A DNA stretch of 64,000 nucleotides, from NCBI GenBank assembly GCA_958295665.1, contig OY282558.1, positions 336,695,106 to 336,759,105 on the forward strand, given 5' to 3'. Under the pieces are notes generated by a model. The model searched no databases. It saw nothing but the letters and a program-made list of their open reading frames with translations, and had not been told where the DNA came from. The DNA comes from Tipula vernalis (taxonomy: Eukaryota > Arthropoda > Insecta > Diptera > Tipulidae). Below, piece after piece: positions 32,228-44,383 of the stretch (positions within the stretch are counted from its first letter, which is position 1; every line of letters starts with the position of its first letter). Both the position numbers and the translations under genes were made by a program.

Positions 32228-33135
32228 ATGGATAAAATTATCAAAAGTGTTCTATTATATTATAATATTGTGTGCTTATTTCACGTATTTTGTTATTAAG
32301 TTAAAATATTTTTTGTAAATAATTTATTTCCTTATTGTGAAATATATAATTTTTATAAAAATTATATCGATTTCAATACAAATTGTATCATCGTCAGTAA
32401 CTTAAATACTAAAAAATCTTTTAAGGAAGGAAAAATCTTCACAATAAGGAAATAAATTATTTACAAAAAATATTTTAACTTAATAATAAAAGTGTTCTGT
32501 TAGAAGACTTACCAGATACAAACGATTTGCTATTTAAGCTGCTAGTGCCAACGGTATCACTTGTTTTTTATAATAATTTCGAAAAAGAAAAATTTAGATC
32601 AAGTACACCCCCAGTCCGAAACAACGTTTATTTTGAGGTCACAATTCCAAAATATAGCTTGGACGAGTTTAGGGCTCATTTTCGAATGTCCAGAATGTGT
32701 TTCGAGGTTTGTTAGTTCATTTTACATATGTACATAAATAAAATCAGTCTTTCATTTTCATTTTTAGAAATTACTTTGTGTGGTGACAAATTCAGCACAA
32801 CCCAGTTGTAAACATGCATTTCCTGCGAAAAAACTTTTGTTAACGATTTGGATCCTCAGTAAGCAGGAGTCGTTCTTATCCGTAAGCGACCGGTTTGGAA
32901 TGGCCCCCAGCACGGGCCATTATATTTTTATGGAAACAATAGAAGCGATCAGGAAACTAAAGCGAGACTACATCAAGTTTCCAAACTCTGAGGAGCAAAA
33001 AGTAATTGCCGATGTAAGTGTTTGCATAAATGCAAGCTATTGTCTTTAGAAAATTAAATATTGTTATTTCCAGATTTTTGAGTCCAAATGTCGTATTCCG
33101 GGAATAGTTGGTGCCATCGATGGGTGCTGTAGCCA
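32228..33135 (+). pseudogene. PIF/Harbinger transposase, N-terminal half, split by a MITE-like insertion
   Basis: The ATG at 32228 (MDKIIKSV) is interrupted after about nine codons by 233 bases of inserted DNA; the frame resumes at 32487 (VLLEDLPDTNDLLFKLLV). Exon 1 ends MSRMCFE at 32706 before GTTTGT. Exon 2, 32767-33012, carries FPAKKLLLTIWILSKQESFL and an HTH-like VSDRFGMAPSTGH, with donor GTAAGT. Exon 3 from 33074 reads IPGIVGAIDGCC, the first catalytic Asp. It then stops being homologous at about 33135. The splice sites are well preserved; the other catalytic residues are missing. Confidence 0.75.
32254..32486. mobile_element. Insertion with 49-bp inverted repeats inside the Harbinger first exon
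   Basis: 32293-32341 and 32438-32486 are inverted repeats of about 49 bases (TTATTAAGTTAAAATATTTT and onward). The host sequence AAAAGTGTTCT appears before (32243-32253) and after (32488-32498) the insertion, an 11-base duplication. About 39 bases lie between the left copy and the left arm. Confidence 0.7.
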
Positions 33136-33140
33136 CTTTC

Positions 33141-34115
33141 ACGTAGCCATTTACCATTTAGTCAAACAAGCATTTTAGCATTTTACATGGCTAAGAATCC
33201 AAAATGACCATATGGAGATAAAAAATGAAATTGTTTTGAAGAATAACAAAATAACCTTATTTGTAAAAGCATATTTTTATAAATATAGTATCTCCTAATA
33301 AATACACGCATATGCCGACCCAAAATTAGTTGGGAAGAAAGTTTCATCAGTTAGTTTTTAAAAGTAGGTTTAAAAAGCAAATTAATCGTAGGGAAAGCAA
33401 AACAGCTTTTCCGTATGACTTATTGGCTATCCACAGCATAAAATTGTCATTAAACAAATAATTTTTCTAAATAGCGATGGCATAATAGCTGTAGCAGAGG
33501 CACTATTGTCAATATGACAAAATGGTCACGTAGGATGCTAACTGGTCATTCTATAGTTAATTAGCCATTATGATAAGGAAATGCTATAAAAATTGCTATT
33601 TTGACACGAAATTTGCCGAATTGCATTTATACTTTTCCTTATGACTAAATAGCTATACGCACCACAATGTTGTCATTAAACAATTAATTTGCTATTCATT
33701 GTGGTTCTACCTGTCAATATGTGCTCATATTATTGGAAAATCCCTTAAAAATGGTACAATATATAAATTGGTGATATAAGGAGGAAATTGGATAATTGTT
33801 CCAGCCACATTAAAAGGGGAATTTTGCGACTATTGCTCGGCAGTTGGGTGTGCGAAACGTTTACAAGTGATGGTTACATCTGAAGAGGAGACATTAAAAG
33901 TGATTGATACATCTGAAGAGGAAGCTTTTGTTGAGGATATATTCCGCTATGCGGGCAAATTAGGTGCAATGCATGGGTAGAAAGTTGTTTTGAATATCAT
34001 CGACAAATGGTTTAAAATTGAATTTCTGCATGAAAAGCAAAACCAATCCAAACACCACCAATTTTGTTTCTGAGCCGGACATTTCCGATTTCCGATAACA
34101 CTCAAGACGTTACTG
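33141..34115. other. Degenerate repeats and a possible decayed ORF
   Basis: 33405-33490 and 33635-33715 are diverged direct repeats (TATGACTTATTGGCTATCC / TATGACTAAATAGCTATAC, both then TTGTCATTAAACAA). From about 33850 the DNA has protein-like codon texture (repeated ACATCTGAAGAGGA) but no open frame. This may belong to the ORF interrupted by the LINE at 34129. Confidence 0.4.
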
Positions 34116-34281
34116 AAGAGAAAAAGATTTTTTTTTTTTTTACCCTTTATTTAATATTACAACTGATTTACAAATCATTTAGTAATTTATCTTTCTTAAA
34201 TGAAGATTCACATTTGACGGGCAGTAGCCCGATGGTTACTCCCGTTTGAAATTACATAGTAATTATTTTTCTCTATCCTAC

Positions 34282-36959
34282 TTAAATACAACTGCCCAAT
34301 TCCAAAGGTTTCTGCCTTTGAAGTCTTCTTATTGCATTGGTGGTATCCAACAAACTTCGTATGTCTGCATTTTGGTGCCGAGATATCCGCTGAATGTGTT
34401 TCTTCGCATGATTTTGTATTTCTTCACTTACATATTCCATGTTTAAGTCCCTATGGAGGTTATCATTTCTAATGTACCATGGTGCGTTTACAATGCCACG
34501 CAGCACTTTGTTTTGAAAACATTGGATCATTTGTACATTTGTCTTCTTGGTACAACCCCAAAGTTGAATACCGTAGGTCCATACTGGTTTAAGTATTTGC
34601 TGATATAATAGCAATTTGTTATGTATTGTAAGCTCAGAGTTTCTACCTATTAGCCAATACATTTTCCTATATTTGATGTTCAATTCTTCTTTTTTCTTTT
34701 TAACATGCTCTTTCCATCTAAGCTTGCAATCGAGAGTCATGCCGAGGTATTTGGCTGTATTTGCATTTGGAACCGGCCTTGAATTAAGTTTCACTGGAAT
34801 CCAGTTAACTTTCTGGTTTGTGAAGTTTACGTGAACCGATTTTGCTTTGTTTAGGCTAATGCGCGATTTCTTTGTCCAACTACTCACTGTGTCGGTTGCT
34901 TTTTGAAGTTTGGTCGTTGCTTCTGATATACACTTTCCAGTCGCCAGAATAGCTGTATCGTCTGCAAATGTTGCTATGGTGGCACCTTCTGTATTTGGCA
35001 TATCTCTGGTGTACAGGATGTACAATATAGGACCCAGTACGCTACCCTGTGGTATGCCTGCTGATATTCTCTTTAGTTCAGAGTACTCTTGGTTATATTT
35101 TACACGGAAATGTCGGTCTGCGATATAAGATTTAAGAATTTGATAGAATTGCTTTGGTAGATCTCGATGCAATTTAAATTCAAGTCCTTGGTGCCAAACT
35201 TTGTCGAAAGCTTGTGCTACATCTAAGAAGATGCTGGAGCATATCTTCTTATTCTCAAGTGAGGCTTCGATTATATCCGTTATTCTGTGAACTTGTTCTA
35301 TCGTAGAGTGATTTTCTCTAAATCCAAATTGGTGTGGTGGAATCAAATTTCTCTCTTCTATTATTGGCTTGAGTCTCTTGAGCAGTAATTTTTCAAATAA
35401 TTTTGAAATTACAGGAAGTAGTGAAATCGGTCTGTACGATTTTTTATCGTTCGCTGGTTTGCCTGGTTTGGGGATCATAATTACTTCAGCAACCTTCCAT
35501 TGTCGTGGGACATATTTTAGTCTGAAGACAGCATTGATAATTTGAACCAATTTTCGTAGTCCCTTCTCGGGAATGGCTTTTACGAATTGTCCAGTAATTA
35601 AATCATATCCTGGAGCTTTTTTGGCGTTCAAATTACACTTGATCTCATTTTTTAATTCCTGTAATGTTACACATCGAATATTATATTCATCAATTTTGCT
35701 AACTGTTATTATGTTTTCATCTGCTGTTTGCCTAGGTAACGGTTGAAAGGTGTCTTCCAAGTGAGCTGCAAATAAAATAGCTTTTTGCTTGTCGCTTTTG
35801 GCCCAGGTTCCTTCCCCATTTTTAATAGGCGGCACATACGTTTTGGTTCTTTTTAATCCCTTTTTGCTTTCCAAAGAGAGTAATCAGTATCTTTATGTTC
35901 GGTGAGACCATTTAAGTACTTGTTAATAGTTTCATTCTTAATTTCTTTTATAAGTTGTTTTAGTTTATTGCATAGAAAATTGAGGATTTTTTTGTTTTCC
36001 GGGGCGCGTGTCCTTTGCCAGGTTTTTCTTGCCTTCCGTTTCTCTCTAACTAACTCCCTGACCTCAATAGGATAATTTAGGTTCCTACGGGATTCGGTAT
36101 GACTAGCAGGAGAACTTTCCCATGCTGCTTGTTGAATAGTACTGTTAAATACCTCTAGTTCGTCTTCCAACTGTACCGGTGTTTTAAACGGCACTCGTAG
36201 ATTTATTTGCATTTCAATTAGTTCTTGGAATAGGTCCCAGTTAGTTCTATTATTTGTTAATTTAGGCAGGATATCCTTATTAATTATCATTGTGCTGAGT
36301 GTCATGATAACAGGTGTATGATCGGAATATATCCCTTCGCTGTTTTCGATGCACATGTAATCCTCGAAGATCCCTTTCGTTACATAGAAATCAATGAGAT
36401 CTGGTATTTTATTTATATCAGCAGGCCAGTATGTTGGTTTACCTCCAGAGTGGAACTCGCAGTTATTTATTCGTCCGGCTTCGAATAGCTCTTTTCCTTT
36501 ATGGGTTGTAAGTCTTGATCCCCAATAGGTGTTTTTTGCATTAAAGTCACCACCAATAATAAAATTGGATCCTAGTGATCTAAAGAGTCTATTATAATCT
36601 TCTTTGTTTAGATTATAGCGTGGAGGGCAGTAGATAGAGGAAATACTGTATTCATTATTATTGTTATTTACAACTTTTATGGTTTTAACTTGCATACTTT
36701 CTTCTTCTATACTAGGTTCTTCATAGTGTTTGAGATTCTTTTTCACTATTGCTGTTGATCCTCCTCTGGGTTTTCATCCTGGGTGAACAGCATGGTAACA
36801 TTCATAATCACGTATTTTAATAAATGATGTTTTTGTCAAATGGCTCTCCGATATAAGGCAGATATCTATTTTTTCTAAATTTAGAAACATTTCTAGCTCT
36901 GGAACATGTTGCGCTAGTCCGTTCGCGTTCCAGGTGACAATTCTTAATGATCTGCTCAT
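34282..36959 (-). pseudogene. Jockey-type ORF2 (AP endonuclease plus reverse transcriptase), two lesions
   Basis: Three open pieces: 36774-36959, 35853-36746, 34282-35874. Endonuclease motifs: IVTWNANGL, ISESHL, GGDFNAKN, SDHTP. RT motifs: YRPISLLPVISKLFEKLL, PPHQFGFRENHSTIEQV, FLDVAQAFDKVWH, AGIPQGSVLGPILYILYT, TFADDTAIL (catalytic FADD), YLGMTLD. A single TGA near 36774 lies in the same frame as the next piece, and one -1 shift near 35870 separates the last. Everything else is intact, including the C-terminus. It therefore needs trans-complementation. Confidence 0.9.
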
Positions 36960-36960
36960 T

Positions 36961-38520
36961 TTAGTATATGTGGGCTGTTGCCTCGTTCAAGGTTTGATGC
37001 ATATCTAGACGCTTATATAAAGCTTCTAGACCACGTTCTTGCTTTGCTAGCCGTATATTTATGGCTTCTATGCTTCGACAAATCCTTTCAAGGGGGTTAT
37101 CATTCGTAACATTAGATGATTGCTGTACAATTTGTGAATAACTTTTCCGCTCTGTACCTATACCTGGTGGTTTTGGCTCCGCTTGGGTTTTAGTTGGTTT
37201 CTCTTCTCTGGTAACCCTAGGGTTTTGAGGAAACTGATGCATTTTGTTTCTTAGTCTTTGAAGTTCTTTGGCTACTTCACAGCCCCTATAATTTGCAGGA
37301 TGATGCCCTTTACAGTTTATACATTTTGCAGGGGTGTTTCTACTTTCTGTACACTCTTTCGCGTTGTGTTTTCCAGCACATTTTACGCATCTTGGCTCCC
37401 GTCTGCAATATTTTTGCGTGTGATTGAAACCTTGGCATTTTTTGCATTGAGGTATAAGCCTCGTGTTTTTCTTAAGTGGTTCTATTTTAACCCTCATATT
37501 GAGAATTGCTTTGATGTTGAAGATGTTTTCAACTTTCTCCTTTTTGTTAAACGTAAGCATGAAGAGTGGAAGCCCCCTTTTTTTGACTTGATTGTTCTCA
37601 CCTCTCTCTCGTTTTAGGATGTTTACTGCATCTTCTATTTGCAGATCTCTTGCCTTTAGGTCCTCAATTATGTCCTCCTTTTGACACGTTGGATGAAGGC
37701 CTCTGGCCATAACCTTAATTGCGCGTTCGTTTTTATCTTCGTATGTGAACCATTCTTTACCTTCCGCATTGAGCTTTGTTGCTAGAGCTCTATATGTGTC
37801 AGAATCTGGTGTATTGATTTTCCACACGTTATTGTTTAGTGACACTACTCTATATTCCTTAGCTGTCACTGCTTTCATTATAGATTGTATACTAGCAAAT
37901 TCTGTTATGCAGATTACATTAATTGGCGGAGGAGCCTTTTCTTTCGGTACAACCTTTTGTTGCTGATTTTGTTGCTGTTGCTGGTGAGCTCGTTTGGTAT
38001 TAGTATCACCAGTTACTAATACATTAGCTTGCGAATGATCTCCAACTTCAGGCGAGAATTCTGCTTTTCGTTTTTTGGTAGGTCTTTTCTTCCTTTTCAG
38101 TACCCAATCTGTTTCTCTCATGAGATCCTCTTCATCAGTATGGAACTCATTGTTATAACTGGTGTGAGTACTTGTTTCATTATAACAAGTTAGCGGGTTT
38201 TCAGAAATCTCCATTGGTTTGGGCTTCTTTAATTCTTCATTTTCTTTTTTTAGGTTTTCAATTTCGCTTCTTAGTTGGGTTAAAAGTATCTCTACTTCAC
38301 TGAGTTTTCGACAGAGTTCAGCGTTTTCGTCTTTCTGCTGATTTGCAGAGTTAGTATGATTGTTTGGTGATCTTAACAACATTGAACTTCTTTCGAATGG
38401 GTTTAGCAATGATTGGCTCACCCCAGAATCCATTGAGCCAGCCTCGTAAGAGGGTGGATTAGCCAACTGGGTAGTTGGTTTACCACCTGGGGTATTGTTT
38501 CCTTTTTGCGTTGTATTCAT
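36961..38520 (-). CDS. Jockey-type ORF1 (gag-like nucleic-acid-binding protein)
   Basis: 519 residues, uninterrupted. Non-LTR ORF1 proteins bind the element RNA and, in Jockey relatives, direct its nuclear targeting. N-terminal Gln/Asn-rich region, a heptad-like stretch LCRKLSEVEILLTQLRSEIE near residues 70-95, a basic region (KRKKRPTKKRK), the PPINVICITEF block typical of insect LINE gag proteins, and three CCHC-type zinc knuckles at about residues 360-420 (CKKCQGFNHTQKYC, CVKCAGKHNAKEC, CINCKGHHPANYRGC). Ends two bases before the ORF2 start codon, typical of closely packed LINE ORFs. Confidence 0.9.
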   Translation of the reverse strand: MNTTQKGNNTPGGKPTTQLANPPSYEAGSMDSGVSQSLLNPFERSSMLLRSPNNHTNSANQQKDENAELCRKLSEVEILLTQLRSEIENLKKENEELKKPKPMEISENPLTCYNETSTHTSYNNEFHTDEEDLMRETDWVLKRKKRPTKKRKAEFSPEVGDHSQANVLVTGDTNTKRAHQQQQQNQQQKVVPKEKAPPPINVICITEFASIQSIMKAVTAKEYRVVSLNNNVWKINTPDSDTYRALATKLNAEGKEWFTYEDKNERAIKVMARGLHPTCQKEDIIEDLKARDLQIEDAVNILKRERGENNQVKKRGLPLFMLTFNKKEKVENIFNIKAILNMRVKIEPLKKNTRLIPQCKKCQGFNHTQKYCRREPRCVKCAGKHNAKECTESRNTPAKCINCKGHHPANYRGCEVAKELQRLRNKMHQFPQNPRVTREEKPTKTQAEPKPPGIGTERKSYSQIVQQSSNVTNDNPLERICRSIEAINIRLAKQERGLEALYKRLDMHQTLNEATAHIY

Positions 38521-38757
38521 TGCTTTAAAACTGGTTATGTATCAACTACCAACCTAACCAGTACAAGTTGGTAGTGGGTCATTGAAGAGAACATCATTTG
38601 CTATGTTCTCGGTAGTCGGTTATTCCGCCGTATCTCGGTCGCCAGAGCCTCGTTAGTTAATTAGCAGGAAGTACCACGTGCAGGTGAGGTTGGCATTTAG
38701 GCTAGTATATTAAGACCATCTAAACCGGCGCCCCTTACCCCCCAAAGAGAAAAAGAT

Positions 38758-38895
38758 GATAAAAATCAATTTCTCCAGCTATTCAAGCGAGAAGCAGAAG
38801 ACTTCCTAAAAAAGCAACTGCGAAACGCAAACAGCCGTTTAAAGCAGTTTAAAACCAGCGAAGCCAAAAAAATTGTGGAAGATCCCAAGCGATAA
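38758..38895 (+). pseudogene. Tail of the ORF interrupted by the LINE
   Basis: DKNQFLQLFKREAEDFLKKQ and SRLKQFKTSEAKKI to a TAA, preceded across the LINE by related text at 34085-34128. Charged, helical, coiled-coil-like. It may be the end of a transposon accessory gene or an unknown host gene; it is not linked in frame. Confidence 0.35.
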
Positions 38896-38987
38896 CAAAA
38901 CACGTGTTAATAAACTTTATTCTCGCCTTTTTTTGATATGAATTAATTTTTACAATATGAACTGTTACTTTTTTAACATGCTTATAT

Positions 38988-39302
38988 AGTTATATTCATG
39001 TAATCTACTGACTCAACATAGCAACACATTACCACACATATAAGGTGTCAAGTAATATTGCTGAACAGTAAATACCAAGAACGAACATGTCTGAAATATG
39101 ATTAATAAAAAATGTTGATAACACACAACGTGAGAAATAAGTTGAGTTCCAACTTTTTGCTAAATAGACATTTTTCCTTTTAGAAGAACTAGTTAAGATA
39201 TAATTTGTAAGTTTAGTTTTAGTTTAAACTCTGTTAAAGTAAGATTGAAAAATAAATGTTCAAATAAAATATTTTCTTTTATTTTTCTTCAAACCTATAA
39301 CT
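38988..39302 (+). repeat. 5' LTR of errantivirus-like element (315 bp)
   Basis: Starts AGTTATATTCATGTAATC and ends CCTATAACT; contains AATAAA motifs near 39251-39270. Confidence 0.9.
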
Positions 39303-39320
39303 GGCGGAGCCGTGCGGCAA
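39303..39320 (+). other. Primer-binding-site region
   Basis: GGCGGAGCCGTGCGGC directly follows the 5' LTR, where the tRNA primer site lies in this group. tRNA identity not determined. Confidence 0.5.
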
Positions 39321-39942
39321 GTGAATGTGAAGTGTTAGTGAAACAGTGCAATAAATTAGTGAATAAAAGCTAATTAAGTAGTGAATCCGTCAGGAAATTA
39401 AAAACATTTGTTATTTTTTTTCCAATTACGACATCTCTGGCTGAAGGTTGATCAAACCGCTAAGACGATTCGAGATTCCGCCGCATCACAACAACGAACT
39501 ACACTTGGGAACAGCAAACACGACAGCAGTAATACGATTCATGAACTATTTTGAATTCGTATTATCAGGTAACCAATTTTTTTTATTTTTAAACATTCTC
39601 AATTAAATTTATTTTCATTGCGTGTTGCAATAAATTATTTCCAAAATTTTTACGATTTTTGCAAAAGTGTGCACTACAAGATAGACACACACCTGCCTTT
39701 AAGTGAAATTCCAAAATAAATTCTAAAATATAAAAAAGTGTTACCAAAACGTGCGCACTACAAGATAGACGCAGACCTGTTATACTGTCCACTACTAGAT
39801 AGAGACGGTAAATTTTTTTGTGTACTACAAGATAGACACAAAAAGTCAAGATTGACTTTGATTAAGGCATATGAGCAAGACGCTAGAAGATATCTTCTAT
39901 TAAAATAGAAATATTGAAGAGGATTTAATAGAAATTGACTCA

Positions 39943-40946
39943 ATGCAAGAAATGGAACAAGTGTTACAATCGTTAAATGCGATTAATGAACAACTCCAAA
40001 AAGTTAATCAAAAACAGGTTGAACATGACCAAGTATTGGCATATCTCAACCAAAAAGTTGAACAACCGCGCCAGGAACAAGTCCCTGAGGTTGTCAACAG
40101 GGGGAATGTAAATGTACTGGATTTATTCAGAATCCCCGACCGATTCCGTCATTCGATGGGAATCGAAAACAATTAACTGCGTGGCTAAAAACTGCTGAGG
40201 ATACACTCATTGTATTTGAATCATTGGTATCAGAGCAACAATTCAGTATTTACCTGCAGGCGATTAATAATAAAATAGAAGGGAAAGCCAAGGACACATT
40301 ATGTCTAGCAGGCAACCCCAAAACATTCAGGGAAATTAAAGAAATTCTGCTGGAATCCTTAGGGGACCGGCAGGAATTATCATTTTATAAGTCGCAGCTT
40401 TGGGCGACTAAATAAAATGAGACTATGAACATCCATAGCTATTTTAATAAAATGAAAGAAATAGTGCAGAACATCAAATCATTGTCAAAGCAAAATAAAT
40501 TCTATAATGATTCGTGGTCTTCAATTAACGCATTTATAGATGAAGATGCGTTAGCCGCCTTTATTTCAGGCTTGAGAAAACCGTACTTTGGTTATGCTCA
40601 AGCTGCGAAACAAGTTGCAAGTTTAATTGCAACGAGTTAATTTCCAACAACTCAAGAAAGCAATCTAACCAATTTAATCCTCAATTTGGGTTACAAAAAC
40701 AAATGACTGGTAACGGAAACCAACCAAGATACAGTCAGTTCAACCCAAACGAAAGAAAAACCCATCCTTATGGATGTGGATATATCAATGAGATCAAGGA
40801 ATACTTTTAATAAAAAAGTCATAAATAACCATGAGGTCGCACAGGATGCTGAAGAACCTTTGCCATCACCCGTAGATAATGAATACTCACAGGAGCATCA
40901 GGAAGAAAATTTTCAAGCAAGCCTGAACCCCGACACGGAAGACTAA
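39943..40946 (+). pseudogene. Errantivirus-like gag
   Basis: Structural polyprotein frame starting at 39943 with a coiled-coil-like QVLQSLNAINEQLQKV start, then a capsid-like region (LTAWLKTAEDTLIVFE, FYKSQLWATK, AFIDEDALAAFISGLRKP). A frame change lies near 40140 and stops near 40413 and 40638. No zinc knuckle, as in other members of this group. Confidence 0.75.
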
Positions 40947-43900
40947 ATTTTCTTCCATATTTAAAGTGTTATAGCGAACAATTGAAACGCACAATAATAC
41001 ATTTGATTGATACTGGCGCTAATAAAAACATCATTAAGCCAGGAATCATACCTCGAACTTCAGTAGAAACCAATTCGACAAACAATAGTAGTAAAACAAT
41101 AGTTAGAAACCTTTTAGGCACAGACGAAATTGATAAAAGGTCCAAAATCAATTTACTAGGTAATAATCGACCAATTCAAAATTATTATGAGTTAAATTTC
41201 CATAAATTTTTTGACGGAATATTGGGTTCCAAATCAATGGCGAAAATGAACGCCAAAATTGATTATAAATCGAATTCAATTTTGTTAAACAATCACACTT
41301 ACAAGTTTGAGAGATATTACCCAGAAGAGAACTTTTATAATCACATTGTCACCATAGATACCTCAGAGAACGGCGACTGGTTGGTCTCAGGGTTCGAAAA
41401 ATTAAACAAAGATATAACCATTCAACCGGGTTTATACAAAGCTAACAATTTCAAGACGACAGTGAGAGTGTTCACAGATAGTCCGGATCCACCGGAAAAA
41501 CTTCCAAAATTGAAATTGGAAGTAAATAATTTTGAAACACTAAAACCAATCCCGGGTTGTGATAACAAAATAATTGATAGAAAAACTATCGAAAATATAA
41601 TCCGGTCGGAACACCTAACCGAAAAAGAAAAGAACATTTTAATCGATACAATTTTCAAAAATCAAGCAGTATTATTGAGACAGAATGAGAAACTGTCATC
41701 AACCACAATTATTAAACACAAAATTATTACAAAAGACGAAAACCCTGTATTTTATAGATACCCACATCACTTTAAAAAAGATGTCGAGGAACAGATACAG
41801 GAAATGTTGGATAGCGGAATAATCCGTAATTCAAAAAGTCCCTACTCCTCTCCAATTTGGGTGGTCCCAAAAAAAACGAATGCCTCGGGGAAACGGAAAA
41901 TAAGAGTCGTGATTGACTATCGTAAGCTAAATGAGAAAACGGTAGACGACAAGTTTCCAATCCCTCAGATCGAGGAAATATTGGACAGTTTAGGAAAGTC
42001 GGTGTACTTTTCAACATTGGATCTAAAGTCTGGCTTTCACCAGATTAAAATGGACGAGAAATCTAGGGAAAAAACTGCATTTTCAACCGGAAAGGGTCAT
42101 TTTGAATTCTTCAGAATGCCTTTCGGCTTAAAAAATGGTCCCGCTACGTTCCAGCGCGCAATGAGCCAACAACGTATTGCAGGATTTTATAGGAAATATT
42201 TGTCATGTCTATCTGGATGACATCATTATTATTGGACACAATTTGAAAAATCATATTCAAAATCTTAGTATGGTACTCAAAAGACTATCACATTTTAATC
42301 TTAAAATCCAATTAGATAAATGTGAATTCCTTAAAATAGAAACCGAGTAGTTTCTTGGCCATATAATCACGCAAGACGGTGTTAAACCTAATGCGGACAA
42401 AATCCAGAAAATTATAGACTGGCCATTACCGAAAACCTCGAAAGAAATTAAACAATTTCTGGGACTTTCGGGTTATTATAGAAGATTCATAAGAGATTAC
42501 TCCAAAATTACGTAACCCATGTCTAAATATCTGAAGAAAGATAGAAATCTCAATATCAAAGATACTGAATATATAAAGGCATTTGAGGCTCTTAAAAGAA
42601 TTTTAGCTACAGACCAAATCCTAGCCTACTCCGACTTCACGAAACAATTTATTCTGACCACAGACGCATCAGATTTCGCTCTAGGTGCAGTTCTCTCCCA
42701 AATTCAGAATAATGTAGAGAGACCCATTGCATTCGCCTCGCGAACACTAAATTCTACAGAAGTGAACTATGCGACGAATGTGAAAGAGGCATTGGCCATA
42801 ATATGAGCCGTAAAAAAGTACCAACCATACCTGTACGATAATAAATTTACGTTGGTAACGGACCACAAGCCTCTAACCTTCATTAAATCCTCGAAGAAAA
42901 ACTCCAAAATATTACGATGGAGACTCGAACTGGAAAACTACGATTACGACGTAGTCTATAAAGAGGGCAGAGCAAATGTAGTGGCAGACGCACTTAGCAG
43001 GATGCTCACTACAAACAACGAACTGCATTTTAATGAGGGAACAGATAACACTCCACGTGAATCTGGTGATTTCGAAACAGTCCATTCGGCAGACACATCT
43101 GACGACTATTTCATACACTTTTCAGACCGTCATATTAACTATTATAGGAATCAATTAATTTTCAAAGTCTCAAATCAAGATATGACGATTTGGGAAGATA
43201 TATTCCCAAACTTTAAAAGAATTATAGTTTCAAAGGAAACATTTGACAAAGATGAAATCACGAATCTCATAAAAAAATTCCATAACGGTAAACAAACCGC
43301 AATCCTGGCACCAGAAAGTTTGTATCAAAAAATCCAGGAGTCATTTCGAGAGAACTTCTCTCAAAACGGCCATTTCGTTTTCGCTACGAAAATGGTCGAA
43401 GACGTAACCAATGAAGGGCGTCAGGATATGATTATCAGCAAAGAGCACGGAAGAGCTCATAGAGGGACAAGAGAAGTGGAAAGTCAGATAAGACGTTCCT
43501 ACTTTTTCCCAAAAATGATTAATAAAATCAAAACACATGTAGGATACGCAATATACACAAATACGATCGGAAACCCTACAACATTAAAATATCTCCCAGA
43601 CTAAGCACCGAAAAATCATTAGAACGAGTGCACATTGATATTTTTCAAATTAACAAAACCAATTTTTTGTCTGTAATAGACTCCTTCTCCAAACATCTAC
43701 AAATGATTCCGATCGAAACAAAAAACCTTCCAGACACAACAAGTGCCTTGACAAAATATTTCACTCAATTCGGAATCCCCAATACAATTTTTTCAGATCA
43801 TGAGACAACGTTCCAATCGTTGCAATTTAGAGAATACTTGAGCAAGCATAATATTAAATTAGAATACGTGTCATCCTCAGAGTCAAACGGCCAAGTCGAG

Positions 43901-44346
43901 AAAACGCATTCGACTATTCTAGAAATTTTCAATACAAATCGAGATAAACTTCCAGACTCAAGTACCCTAACGACAATAGAATTATCAGTGGCATTGTACA
44001 ACAATTCTGTACATTCATCCATCGGCTTCACGCCGAATGAAATTATCTTCAACCAAAACCACTTGTTAAACCCGTGCGAAATACAGGATCAAGCTAATAT
44101 TATTTTTAAACAGGTAAACAATAACCTCGAAAAAGCGAGAGTTAGAATGATGAAACAAAATAGCAGTAAGGAAGAACCCCCAAATTTAAGGGAGGATCAA
44201 TTAGTTTATATCAAACCAAATATTAGAACAAAATCACAACCTAGAGGGGTCGAAACTAAAATAAAAGATGTCAATTATAAAACTTTCAAAACAACTAGAA
44301 ATATTAAAAGAAATAAGAGCAAATTTAAAAGATTAAAGTTAAAATA
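40947..44346 (+). pseudogene. Errantivirus-like pol (protease, RT, RNase H, integrase)
   Basis: Protease active site LIDTGANKNII near 41005. RT blocks IRVVIDYRKLNEKT, YFSTLDLKSGFHQI, FGLKNGPATFQ and the catalytic YLDD at 42210-42221, just after a frameshift near 42170-42205. RNase H LTTDASDFALGAVLSQ (near 42660), Glu in NVKEALAI, Asp in LVTDHKPL. Integrase HIDIF, FSDHETTFQS and SNGQVEKTH supply D, D and E. Stops near 42346, 42512, 42804 and 43602 and at least one further shift break the frame. Similarity is to the 17.6/297/gypsy group. Confidence 0.88.
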
Positions 44347-44383
44347 ATAATATTGTAATTTTTTTTGTATATTCCAGAAAATC

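Larger units (their letters stand above)
32016..33140 (+). mobile_element. 5' half of a PIF/Harbinger element
   Basis: Starts GGGCGTATCCAGCACAC after ATT. The first ~130 bp match the MITE at 11230. Contains a spliced transposase gene cut off after the first catalytic Asp block; the right TIR is missing. Confidence 0.75.
34129..38744 (-). mobile_element. Full-length Jockey-clade LINE, 4.6 kb, 13-bp target duplication
   Basis: Target duplication AAGAGAAAAAGAT at 34116-34128 and 38745-38757. The poly(A) tail reads as a T run at 34129-34141. Order on the minus strand: 5' UTR (38521-38744), ORF1 (gag-like), ORF2 (endonuclease plus RT), 3' UTR (34142-34281), tail. ORF1 is open; ORF2 carries one nonsense codon and one frameshift. 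Apart from these it looks young. Confidence 0.92.
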
